From positions 17,188,640-17,252,639 of the forward strand of contig NC_049915.1 in the NCBI RefSeq assembly GCF_001411555.2: 64,000 bases of DNA, in the 5' to 3' direction. A program made the translations under genes and the position numbers. This DNA is from Juglans regia. Taxonomy: Eukaryota; Streptophyta; Magnoliopsida; Fagales; Juglandaceae. The notes beneath the pieces are model-generated. The model worked only from the letters and a program-made list of their open reading frames with translations. It had not been told where the DNA came from and ran no database searches. This document shows, one piece after another, positions 35,641-45,909 of the stretch (its first letter is position 1; every line of letters starts with the position of its first letter).

Positions 35641-35924
35641 TATTCAAATGTAAAATAAAGAGTTCAACTAGTAATTTATTTCAGAAATATCTGGCGCGAA
35701 TGGAGAAATGTTCGAATGGTATATATTCTGTTTACATTAATTTTATAAAAAGTTTCAATTAAAGAATCTATATAATAGAAATCAATAATTAAGTTAGAAA
35801 AAAAAATATCATTCATAATTAAATTAATTTTACAAAACACAAAATATCGTCTATACAAAAAAAAAAAAAAAACAAATAAAAGATATAGAGATGGGCGTGT
35901 CTCTATTGACCCAACTCTCTAACC

Positions 35925-36046
35925 ACATCCTCGACTATAGCTAGGCATGTCTCTAGCTGTGTTAACCGAGTACTGGTCACAAATATGACATCAATTTCTG
36001 TACGTAAGTCAGACATGGCACTACGGATCTCCATACGCACTACGTA
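35925..36046 (-). pseudogene. C-terminal remnant of a minus-strand transposon gene
   Basis: The minus strand encodes MEIRSAMSDLRTEIDVIF, TRLTQLETCLAIVEDVVREL and a stop at about 35925. This is a heptad-like, probably coiled-coil end. A similar arrangement occurs at 60735-60960 in the second CACTA-like element. It is cut at 36046 by the LINE fragment. The 15-bp repeat 'tacgtaagtcagaca' (36001 and 36041) is part of this repetitive coding sequence. Confidence 0.45.
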
Positions 36047-36601
36047 AGTCAGACAATTCCGATCCCCTTCATTGAGCCACTTCTTCTTTGCCTACTGCGC
36101 CAATCTCATCTCTTCCCTTTTTATCCATAAGTCAAGTTCAGATTTAGTATGAATCAGGTCCGCATCCACTGAGCTTGAGAATTCATGTTGTAACGAGTCC
36201 TCTAGTACCTCTAATCTCTCCTCAAGAGCACGGATAGGCCCATCTACATGCCCAGAAACCTCCTTATTCTAGACCCGATGGGCTACCTTTAATCTTTTCA
36301 ATTTTCCAGCAAGAATATGAAAGCCACTCCCAGCAGCGATACTCTCATCCCAAGACCTCGTCACCGTAGAGAGAAAATCATCATGAGCCATCCACATGTT
36401 CTAAAACCGAAACGGTGCAGGGCCGTATCTCTTGAATTCCTTAACCAGCTGCAAGAGTATCAGTGAATTGTCTAAGGTTTTTCTATTCAAAAACCGAGCA
36501 CTAGCACATCCAAACTTAGATACGAAACCGTTATTAGCAAGGACCCTATCACGTTTAGCCCAACTCCAAGCCAGACCATGTTTTCCATTACACTAAGAAA
36601 G

Positions 36602-37123
36602 CTATTTCCCCTCCATTATCCAATCAATTAAACCACAAGAATGAATATAATTATTAAATTCCTCCATAGAGGATCTCAATCTCGGATTACCCCCAACCCT
36701 TTCATCATTCGATCGAATGATGTTAAGATCACCCATCTCGACCCAAGGGATGTCTACACAAGACACACAGATGGTTCCATAACTCCCTTCTTTCCATCTG
36801 AGCACACTTTGCATAAACAAAAGAAGCAAGGATGGACCCATTTGAATAAGAAAACATAGCAGTGACACACTGATTTGAAACACCCACAGCCTCCATATCA
36901 ATCCCTTCTTTCCAGCAAACCCAAACATTTCCTCCCAGATCAGCATTAGAATAAATGAAAGGAAACTCAAGAGCTAATGCCCATCTCTACAACTTATCTA
37001 TAGCCTGGAACGGTTTAGAAATAGCCAAAATTGAAATACAATATTTTTACACTAACTTCCTTAGCCTCCTTTTGGAGGTCCCTATGCCATGGACATTCCA
37101 AACTAAGAAGTTGTTAATCATAA
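36602..37123 (-). pseudogene. LINE ORF2 endonuclease remnant
   Basis: It starts MINNFLVWNVHGIGTSKRRL and is frameshifted before 36970. It resumes with PWVEMGDLNIIRSNDERVGG and EFNNYIHSCGLIDWIMEGK, the second half of the AP-endonuclease fold (GDxN and the following helix). A weakly conserved linker with AKRDRVLANNGFVSKFGCAS continues to 36046. Confidence 0.72.
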
Positions 37124-37559
37124 ATTAATTTTTGGGGAAGGGCTTTTGCCCTTTGGGACCTTCAGACCATACCTTCTCTTAGTTTTTTGGCTCCCTGTGC
37201 ATCCAAGCGAGTACCAGGATCAGAATCAAAGTCTTTTCCCTTATCCAACTCCACGTAATCGGTGCTGTCCGACAGGACCTAAAATCTATTTTCGACCGAC
37301 AGGGCCTCAAATCTATTTCCCTCCTCCTTATCTCGAGCAGCCCCCAGCGCAGGAGCTAAAGGACTCATTGCGGAGCCATTCTCAAGCTGCTCCTCCAAGG
37401 CCACTAGCCTGTTACAATCTGGTTCCCCAACCTCCCCAACTTCAACCACAGCCACCTCCATCCGCCCTTCACAAGCCCTGAAACCTTACCACATTCCTTA
37501 ATGACCCTAAAAGGAGCTGCAGATTCAATACACACCTGCTGCCCTCTATCACTAGGTGC

Positions 37560-38771
37560 ACCCTCTTACGACATAAATTCAAACAAAACAGGACACTCCA
37601 GAGCGCCATCCCCATCTGCACTCCAAACTAGTTCCCTCACCTCCCCATCTTCAATCTCAATCACAACGTACTGCCCACCACAGCCCCCTGAATCCTCTCC
37701 ACCGTTTACACCAGTGGGGGCATCCATGGCCACAACCATTTTATGCTTACCTTTGTCACGGACCACACCCCCATCCGATTCCACCACAACAGGACACTCT
37801 AGATCAACATCATCCACAATCATAACCTTTTTCCTCCCAACCTCCTTCCAAGCCTTGTCCTCCCCCATTCTCTTCACCACACGCTCAACCCTGATGAATT
37901 TTCGGAGCCCTCTCTCCCCTGCACGACACACCACTTATGTGTGACCCTGCCGAAAACACTTATTGCAGTAAAAACCAGGATTCTCGTAGACAACCTCTTG
38001 CCAACAATGGTGCTGACCAACCACCAAGGGAAACCCCTTAACAGGCTCATCCTTTAAATTAGTCTCCATTCATAGTCAAGCCCTGTAGCCCTGGTGTGGT
38101 ATAGAGTAGCATTATAAGTGCCCAAATATCTCCCAAATCTAGAAGCAAAGCTTCGGAGGCATTCCACCTGATAGAGAGGGAGTGGAAGACCCAGCAGGAA
38201 AATCCATTGTGGCACAACAGATGGTTCTTTAGCAGTGTCAAAATCCACCGTCCAATTGAACAACCGAAAGGAGCAACCAGCCACAGCTCTCCCTTCTTTC
38301 GCCCAAGCGTGAAGTTAGTCCTTCTCATTAGCCAGATGTAACAAGACATGGTGGTCATCCATGAAGCTCACCATAGGAACCTCCGAGAAACCCCAGGTTT
38401 TAATAATTTTCATCCTCAAAAAGTCAATTGATGGCCAGCTCGAAGCAAATTTCAAGACCAGCACAAACTTAAGGTTGTCCGCAACCCTTTTTCATTTCAA
38501 CATCTGTGAATACAAAACCCAACTCACCTTGAATTAGCTCCTGTTTACACAGCGGCAACTGAAACTTAGGTTGGGGCTGGGAACGCTTTAGAGCTTCTGC
38601 AAAGGACTGTAACCTACACACCCCTTCCACCGTAAGAACCAAAGTACCCCCATCCTCTCCACCCGACTGACCCCCAGAAGAAGCCATCCCTCCGGCAACA
38701 GGGTTACCGGAGGGCCTCTCGTATAGGCAGGGCCAAGCAAAGCAAGTCCAAACCTGAGTCTCTAGATACAT
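37560..38771 (-). pseudogene. LINE ORF1 (DUF4283 / CCHC), frameshifted
   Basis: A likely start is MASSGGQSGG at 38687, within a longer frame from 38771. The DUF4283 core (VAGCSFRLFNWTVDFDTAKE, then WIFLLGLPLPLYQVE and FGRYLGTYNATLY) lies at about 38060-38320. A frameshifted block with FYCNKCFRQGHT at about 37945-37975 is the zinc knuckle. A Val/Asp-rich tail follows (37566-37934). At least two frame changes prevent a full protein. Confidence 0.7.
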
Positions 38772-39183
38772 GCTTGCTTGTTGATGTGTGCGTGATTGTT
38801 TGTAATAGGATATTATGCATGGATAAGAGTTGAATGCAAGTTAAAGATCGCTTGGGTGAGGATTACAATGTATATGCTAAAGGTGTTAGGAAATTCTTGG
38901 AGTTCACATCCTGTACAGTTAATAGTGATGGGCGTATTAGATGTCCATGCCGACAATGCAAGAATTTATGTTCTCATAAGATAGACTTGGTGAGAGAGCA
39001 TTTATTTGTCAAAGGTATTGACCAGGATTCTACTGATTGAGTCTTACATAATGAACCATATCTAACGTCATTCAAGCCTCCACATGAAGAAGAAAACATC
39101 GATGAAGATGTGCAACCAGAGGTTATTGGAGATGAATACGATAAGGACATGGAGCAAATGTTGGGCGACATTGGTGCAGGAAT

Positions 39184-41450
39184 TGTGACGCCCCGACTCC
39201 CACGTAAGGAAACGCGAGAATCGTGACGTCGGAATGATGACAACATGGGTCACACATCCCAACGATAAGTGCTCAAGTGTGTGCAACGAGCAACAAGAGC
39301 ACCACAAAAGTCGCAGCGGATAAATTAAAAGTAAGTCAACTAAATACCAGAATTTTTAATAAAAATTTACATAGGTAAAATGTTTAAAGAGAGTTATACA
39401 GTTATCCGTAAAATAAAGTAAAAAGCCGAATACATAGACAAAAGGGAAACAAATCCCATAATCCAAAAGCAACCACATGACACTCCCTTCACGGAGCCAA
39501 TCCCTCAGGCTCTTCGTCCTCATCTGCATCAAAATCTACGGTACCATAAAACGATACCACAGGGTATCGAACACCGTGAGATTATGAATCTCAGCAAGTA
39601 ATCAACCAAGCAACCCAAGAGATAAAAAAATGCATTAATGCAGCCAACAAACATGAGTACATGACGAAGCACAAATGTGACCCAAAATATCATTTTCCAA
39701 AAAATAAATATTTTCCAACGCACGCCAAAATCCCATTTTGGCCCAAAAATATAATCCGACATTTTTCCAGAAAATGATTCACAAAAAATCCAACTATTTA
39801 TCACACACTGTAGGCGGGAATCGCAGGCGGGACTAACCACCATCCCTACCGCGTGCACCATAGGCACGAATCACATGCGGAACTCTACCACCATCTCTAC
39901 CGAGTGCACTGTAGGCGGGTACTCTACCACCATCCCTGCTTACCACTATCCCTACAGTTCCTTTTCACACAATGAGTACCTATCAGAGCACTGTAGGCAG
40001 GAATCACAGGTGGGACTATACCACCATCCCTGCTTACCACCATCCCTACTGCATGCACCATAGGCGGCACTACACCACCATCCCTGCTTACCACCATCCC
40101 TACCGCATGCACCATAGGCAGAAATCACAGGCGGGACTCTACCACCATCCCTACAGTCTCTTTCCTTTCTCTCACATGAAAATCCAGTTTTTCAAGTATA
40201 CACATGAATATGTATGCAATTATACGAAAACTCAGTTTTTAGTTACAAACATGAACATGTGTACAAATATGCAATGTACATGACACAACACATTATCCAA
40301 CAACTGAAAAATCACAACATAGTCCAATAATACAAACAACTCCTTCCCCAAATCCATCCGACCCCCTTACTCCTCGAACTCAGTCCGGCACAACCAACCA
40401 AATCACAGTAATTATGTGTTAGAGCAAAAATAGATTTAAATCATGAAAGTTTCTTGAAAAAATACTTACAGCGCTATAATATATTTTTTGAAGGATCACG
40501 AAGGTGCAAGAGGTGGCGACACAGCAACGAAACAGTGTAAAAATGCACTAGGCCTTGGGTCTCAAAATGCAGGATTTTGAACGGGGACAAACGAAGACTT
40601 GAGATTACTAGGGAAGGGTTTAGGGATGTCGGTGAAGCTAATGGTAGTGGTGGCTGGCCGTGGGTGGCGGCGTAAAGGGCGGTTGAAGTCCAAAAAGTAC
40701 AAAACGGAAATGGAGTTGGATGGACTTCATCGGTGGCGGATTGGAGCTGGGGACGGGTGGTTTAGTTTGCTAGGAGGTCAAGGATGATATGGTGAATAGA
40801 TGGTGGCCGGAGGTGGCGCGACGGTTGTGCGCAAACACAATAGGTGCCTCTGCTTGAAGCCGTGCGTGGAGGCCCACGGCGGTGCAAGAGGAGCTAGAAA
40901 TTGGGAGGTAAGGTCGCCGGCCAGTGGGGAGAAGAATGGGAGGGGCGGTGACGAAGATGGGCAGCGCACGGCAGCGCTGGGTGGACGGCGCACGGACGGG
41001 ACAAACAAAGGCCTCGCACGCGGGAGAGAAGAGAGAGAGGAGAAAAGAAAATGAGGAGAAAAAGAAAAGAAAAATAGGAAAAGAAAAATGTAGGGAAAGA
41101 AATAAGGTCCAATCCTTATAACTTGGGTCACAAAATGATCCAACGAAAATTATTTCAAAACGATAAATTTAAATAAAATAATTTAAACACAAAGACTAAG
41201 TAAAATAAAATAATTAAATCCAACAACACAATAATTTTAAAACTCACAAATAACTAATTTAAATTAAAAAAAAAAATTTAATGCAAAACAATATTTAATA
41301 TTAAGAAAGCACACCAAAATAGATTTCACAATTTAAAAATCATGAAATAAACCAACGAGAAACCCAATAAATTTTAAAACAAGAGAACCAATATTTAAAT
41401 TAATTAAAATAATCATTTAGTTAAAATACACTAAAATACGAGATATCACT
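39184..41450 (-). mobile_element. Solo LTR C of the long-LTR family, GGAAT duplication
   Basis: The plus strand starts TGTGACGCCCCGACTCCCAC and ends 'actaaaatacgagatatcact', the complement of the TGTAACACC...GTATTTTAGT end of solo LTR A with transitions. A perfect 5-bp duplication GGAAT flanks it (39179-39183 and 41451-41455). It interrupts the CACTA transposase between the zinc domain and the Transposase_21 core. The interior includes a block of five or more repeats around 'accaccatccctaccg' (39838-40150) and a GC-rich block followed by a purine run (40800-41100), the mirror of LTR A's layout. Confidence 0.85.
39838..40150. repeat. Short tandem-like repeats inside solo LTR C
   Basis: Words of the type 'ggcgggactctaccaccatccctac' and 'gcatgcaccataggc' recur about six times with irregular spacing. 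The repeat is specific to this copy of the LTR; LTR A has only a single related passage (about 15890-16090). Confidence 0.7.
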
Positions 41451-44317
41451 GGAATGTTTATGGATAAAGGTGATACAAACATATCAAATTCAAATGATGC
41501 AGGCCAAAACATTTTTGCATGTTTGTGGAATGATTCACAACGTGAGTTATATACAGGATGCAAAAGGCATAGTAAGTTGTCATTTACAGTTAGACTGCTT
41601 GACATAAAATTCATGTGCCGATTATCAATTAAGGTTGTCAATATCTTACTCAGGTTATTTAAAGAGGCACTTCCATCAGACAATATTTTACCTCACAACT
41701 TCTATGAAGCAAAACAGCTAGAACAAGGACTTGGATTTGATTTTAACGTAATACATGCATATAAAAATGACTGTATATTATTTTGTTGAGAGAATGAACA
41801 ATTGAATGAGTATCCCATTTGCCAAGAATCAAGATGAACATCTAGTAAGCAATGTACCGTGGAAGGTCGTATGCCACTTTCCATTGATACCTAGATTACA
41901 ATGGTTATTTATGTCATGTGCAACAGCTGTTGACATGACATGGCACTCATCATCCAGAGTCAAGAATAATAGTGTCTTTTCACATCCTCCTGATTCTCAG
42001 GTTTGAAAGGAATTTGATTTAGAATGCCCCTGGTTTGCCAAAAAACCTCATAATGTGCAATTAGGGTTGGCAACAAATGGATTTAATCCGTTTGGAAACA
42101 TGAGTACTGGTCATAGTACTTCGCTAGTTGTACTGATGCGGTATAATCTACCACTGTGAAAATGTATGAAAAATTCATATTTCATGATGAGTTTGCTCAT
42201 TCCAGGTCCGCGATTATCAGGATATGATATAGACGTACACTTACAGACATTGATTGCAGAATTGAAAGATTTGTGAGAGAATGAGGTCTTAACATTTAAT
42301 TCATCAACAGACAAGTCGTTTAAGATGCATGCTGCCGTGTTATGGACAATAAATGATTTATCAGCTTATGAAAACTTGTTAAGTTGGAGTACTAAGAGGA
42401 AAATGGCATGTTCGACTTGTAACAAACATACACAATCTGAATGACTTATGTATGAGAAGAAACTATACTTCATGGGTTATCGTCAAGTTTTACCAGTTGA
42501 CCATAAATGACTTGGAAATTCTAGGATGTTTGATGGCATAGTTGAATGGGGGCACCCTCCACTATATTTGTCTGGCCAAGATGTATTTGCACAATTTGTA
42601 GATGTTAGTTGTAATGAATTTGATATAAAAAAACGAAACAGAAAACGAACGCGAATGAGTTGAATTGGACAAACAAGAGTGTATTTTTTTATCTCTCGAA
42701 CTGGTCGACGTTAAAATTGCAGCATAGTCTCAATGTTATGCATATTGAGACAAATATATGCGAGTCCGTGTTGGGAACTTTGAAGTCAATTGAAGGCAAA
42801 ACGAAAGATACATTAAACTCACGGAAAGATCTGAAGCGGTTGGGAATAAGACCGTAAATGCACTTGCAACAAAATGGTTCGTCTGTCTACATGTTGATTG
42901 GGTGGTATACATTGCCAATGAACGAAAGGGCTACATTTTATGAGTGGCTAATAAATATTAAATTATCAGATGGTTATACCTCAAATCTAACAAGGTGTGT
43001 GCGAACAAATGATTGAAAAAATACTGGATTAAAAAGTCATGATTGTCATATATTTTTACAACGTATCTTGCGTGTTGGTATCCGTGGGTACTTGACGAGA
43101 GATGTGCACGTGGCTTTGACTGAACTGGGTGCATTTTTTAGAATTTTGTGCTAGAACGTTGAATGTAGAAGCTTTGGATCGTATGGAACAAAAATTGCTA
43201 TAATATTGTGTAAGCTACGGAATATTTACCCACCATCATTCTTTGACGTCATACTTAGCTATTCATTTGCCACGTAAGGCTCGACTTGCAAGACCGGTCT
43301 AGTATAGATGGATGCATCCCATTGATCGGTTCCTTGGAAAGTTCAAACACTCAGTGGGTAACAAGGCCTGCCAGAATGGAAAAAACTTTGTAACATATTT
43401 GATGATCCATTATTTAAGATAAATTAAATGAATTTTTGTACATGTTTTATCTATAATTTTCGCTTCCTAAAATTTACAAATTGTATGCAGGAGCAAAGTT
43501 CTATAAACAAAACAAATAAATCAAAGTTGAAGATTTATTATCATGCAGGCTCAAGATCTTTCAATCGCATCTCTAAGAAATTGGTAATACTATTTTATTT
43601 TATATATTGTATATAATTTGTTATTTGGAGGTATTCTAATGACTTTATACCTCAACAAATTTCTCTTGTAGCAAGAGTCAAATGTCAATTAAGATATGAC
43701 AAAATTATATATTGCATCACATACTGATCATAAAGAAGAGTGGACTTATGCTGATACTCGTGAAAATTATGTAAGAAAAATTGGTTGCCCTATGTGCTGA
43801 ATCTGCTTCAGATCAAAATTCATCAATAAGTGATGTTGAAATTTTTACACAGATTCTGGGTCAACGTTCAGGATATTTAGGGGATTTGGGTCACTGCGTA
43901 AAGCTTTCTAGCTCTTCCTCATCGCCAGGGTATGCCTCTAACACCTCTTTAGCGTTAGAGAAAGTGAGTTTCAAGATCGATGAATTGAGTACAAGGCAAC
44001 ATGAATTAGAGGTTCAATTGGAGAAACAAGCAAACATGAAGATGCTCATGAAACAACAAGAACAACAACAAGAAGAGTTCATAAGAGAGATACAACTCCA
44101 AATGTAGATGCTTATGCAACAATTCAAGCCTCCAAGCAACTAATGTACAGATTTTTTTATCTATATTTTTACCAAGAACACTAGTACTATTGTTTTATTT
44201 ATTTAGTTTACACTTATGAGATTACTTTTATGGGTACTGAACAAATTGTAATGAATTTTTTAAAATACTATGTATGTCTATTTGGTTTTTCATTATTGGA
44301 TAAGATAAAATAGTTAC

Positions 44318-44585
44318 CGTTCGATCGACCTAAAACCATTCGAACAAAATAAGTAAAATCATTCGAACATTGATATAGAACATTCAAATGTAATCGTTAT
44401 TAAAAGTTCAAACAATACTTGAAACCGTTCGAACCAAAACATCGAACATGAAATAAACGTTCGATCGTATCATGGTCCGATCAAACGTTTTACTCAATAC
44501 ATTTAAACATATTTTACAGTTTAACTATCAAATTGTTTGTTCGGACGTCATGTTTGTACCGTTCGAACGTGGTTCTTGGATGAAA
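44318..44585. repeat. Right subterminal repeats of the CACTA element
   Basis: Ten or so degenerate copies around TTCGAA/TTCGAT occur here, for example 'accgttcgatcg', 'accattcgaaca', 'accgttcgaacc' and 'accgttcgaacg'. They mirror the array at 35385-35640 and support the element limits. Confidence 0.68.
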
Positions 44586-44789
44586 TTCAATTGTCTAAAA
44601 AAATGTTCTATTCGAATGCGATTGAATGGTCTTGCTCAAGTTCATCCTAGAAGATATTTTTTGGGATGAAATTGATATTTTTGTCCTAAAATACCTTTTG
44701 GGACACTGTTATCAGAACGAAATTGATGTTTTCATTTTTTTTTATCCCAAGTAATATTTAAGGACAAAATCACATTTAGTAGTAAGAGT

Positions 44790-44968
44790 TAGTTTACATA
44801 CAGTCCCCAAATGGGGACTGTTCATGCAAGCCCATACAGTTATGTTTTAAAAAAATTTTCAAATTACAATAATATCCTTTTTTAAAATGATTTTTTTTCA
44901 CTTTTACCCTCATTCATCAATGAGACTGTACACGCAGTCCCCCACACAGGACTGCAAATAGAATTTCT
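44790..44968. mobile_element. Small MITE at the right end of the CACTA element
   Basis: It contains CAGTCCCCAAATGGGGACTG (44801-44820, a near-perfect palindrome) near one end and 'gcagtcccccacacaggactgc' at the other. 'agtagtaag' lies just before it and 'agtagtaaa' just after it, which could be a 9-base target duplication of the Mutator type. If so, it inserted into the last bases of the CACTA element. Confidence 0.45.
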
Positions 44969-45909
44969 CTAGTAGTAAAAGGAAAAAAATGAAAAACACT
45001 TTTTTGAATACACATAAATGTGAGTGCTACAAACACTCTTATGTTAACGGACAGATGTAAGTGTAAGTGATATCCCACTCATCAAGCCACAATCGTAGCT
45101 GCTGGAGAAGATCACTACTCATGCATGAATCCAGCCCCGCATCTACAGCTTGTTGTTTTCCTTTGTCAACTTTGTTTCCTTGTTCATTACTTTCCTTGTT
45201 TATACATCAATACATGTATATATATGTAAAGGAAGACAGATTGTAAGATATGAAAATAGAACGAAACATTATTACATTAAGTGTTGTTTCTCTTAAAGTA
45301 AGGGCCTCGTGTCTCACAAGTCGGAATGGTAATATGTGAGACTTTCATATTCGTGTGCTACAAACACTCTCATATTTGTGTTGCAATCTGTGAACACAGA
45401 TTGCAACACAAATATGACATAAATTAAAAAAATTTAGATATGTTAGAAAACGGTTTGAATTGAAGGGAGTAACTCGATAAGACACGGTTAATAAATGAGT
45501 CGATTACGGTTCAACATCCGAAACCCACAATCAACCCTCAATAAATTCTAATTTTAACAAGATCATGGTTGGCACTCTACTTCCATTTTCAAATTTTATA
45601 AATGTTTAAATTCTTACTTATGTTGTTGTTGAGACGTAACATTCATAATATTATTTGACTACTTAACATCTCAAAAATATTACTTGTTATATAGTGTTAC
45701 TTTTTTTAAAATTTTAACAATCATGTGACAATTAAAAATTATGGATATTAATTTTCTTATGTATTAATAATAGTTTGGATATTGATTATGAAATACCTTA
45801 TCATGAATTTAGTTTTAATTTTAAATTATTTATAGGACAAAATAAATATATTGTTCGAGTTCGAGTTTTAAGCTCTAATACATTTATCATTACAATAAAT
45901 ATTTAGGTT
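44969..45909. other. Intergenic, with a long perfect palindrome
   Basis: No gene is recognised. 'gtgctacaaacactct' occurs twice (about 45020 and 45354). A 48-base palindrome is listed separately. A segment at about 45150-45300 resembles an LTR or TRIM (cct-tgt-rich with 'tacattaagtgttg') but I cannot define its ends. Confidence 0.45.
45370..45417. other. 48-base palindrome: 23-bp perfect arms, 2-base spacer
   Basis: The left arm 45370-45392 and right arm 45395-45417 are exact reverse complements separated by AA. Such an arrangement can extrude as a cruciform or be transcribed as a hairpin. It carries no coding sequence. Confidence 0.92.

Larger units (their letters stand above)
36046..38790 (-). 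mobile_element. Minus-strand LINE fragment lacking its 3' half
   Basis: Reading from 38790 down come ORF1 (DUF4283, zinc knuckle), then ORF2 endonuclease beginning near 37123 (MINNFLVWNVHGIGTSKRRL). The endonuclease-to-RT linker ends KKKWLNEGDRN at 36046. RT, zf-RVT and poly-A are absent. LINE copies normally lose the 5' end, so this copy must have been cut by a later deletion or rearrangement. It lies just upstream of the CACTA transposase start. Confidence 0.78.
38819..44110 (+). pseudogene. CACTA (En/Spm) tnp2-type transposase, decayed and interrupted
   Basis: It starts MDKS, a TGA where Trp is usual, then MQVKDRLGEDYNVYAKGVRK and CPCRQCKNLCSHKIDLVREH, the transposase-associated zinc domain (PF13963 type). 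The solo LTR 39184-41450 splits the gene. Beyond it come LYTGCKRHSKLSFTVRLLDI, the Transposase_21 core (for example ATNGFNPFGNMSTGHS, GPRLSGYDIDVHLQTLI and AVLWTINDLSAYENL), the DUF4218 region (GIRGYLTRDVHVALTELGAF, YRWMHPIDRFLGKFKHSVGN) and a tail with ILGQRSGYLGDLGH followed by a Gln-rich coiled coil (43781-44107). Many stops and frameshifts lie between blocks. The intact family excises and inserts CACTA elements. Confidence 0.85.
35190..44784 (+). mobile_element. Degenerate autonomous-type CACTA transposon with nested insertions
   Basis: The left end 'aacaacaacaaaaataagattttggga' resembles CACTACAACAAAAA with a few changes. The right end, read on the minus strand, begins 'ttactactaaatgtgattttgtcc'. 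Both ends are followed by 'gggac' type blocks and then by repeats of ACCGTTCGAACG type (35385-35640 and 44318-44585), the arrangement of CACTA subterminal repeats. Between them lie tnp2-type transposase remnants (plus) and a possible second gene (minus). A LINE fragment (36046-38790) and a solo LTR (39184-41450) account for about half the length. The 3-bp target duplication could not be read, so the ends are approximate. Confidence 0.7.

Noticed and set aside
36001..36055. 15-bp direct repeat 'tacgtaagtcagaca' as a LINE target duplication
   Set aside because: Both copies are on the same side of the LINE and fall in a repetitive heptad-like coding segment; no copy lies at the other LINE end.
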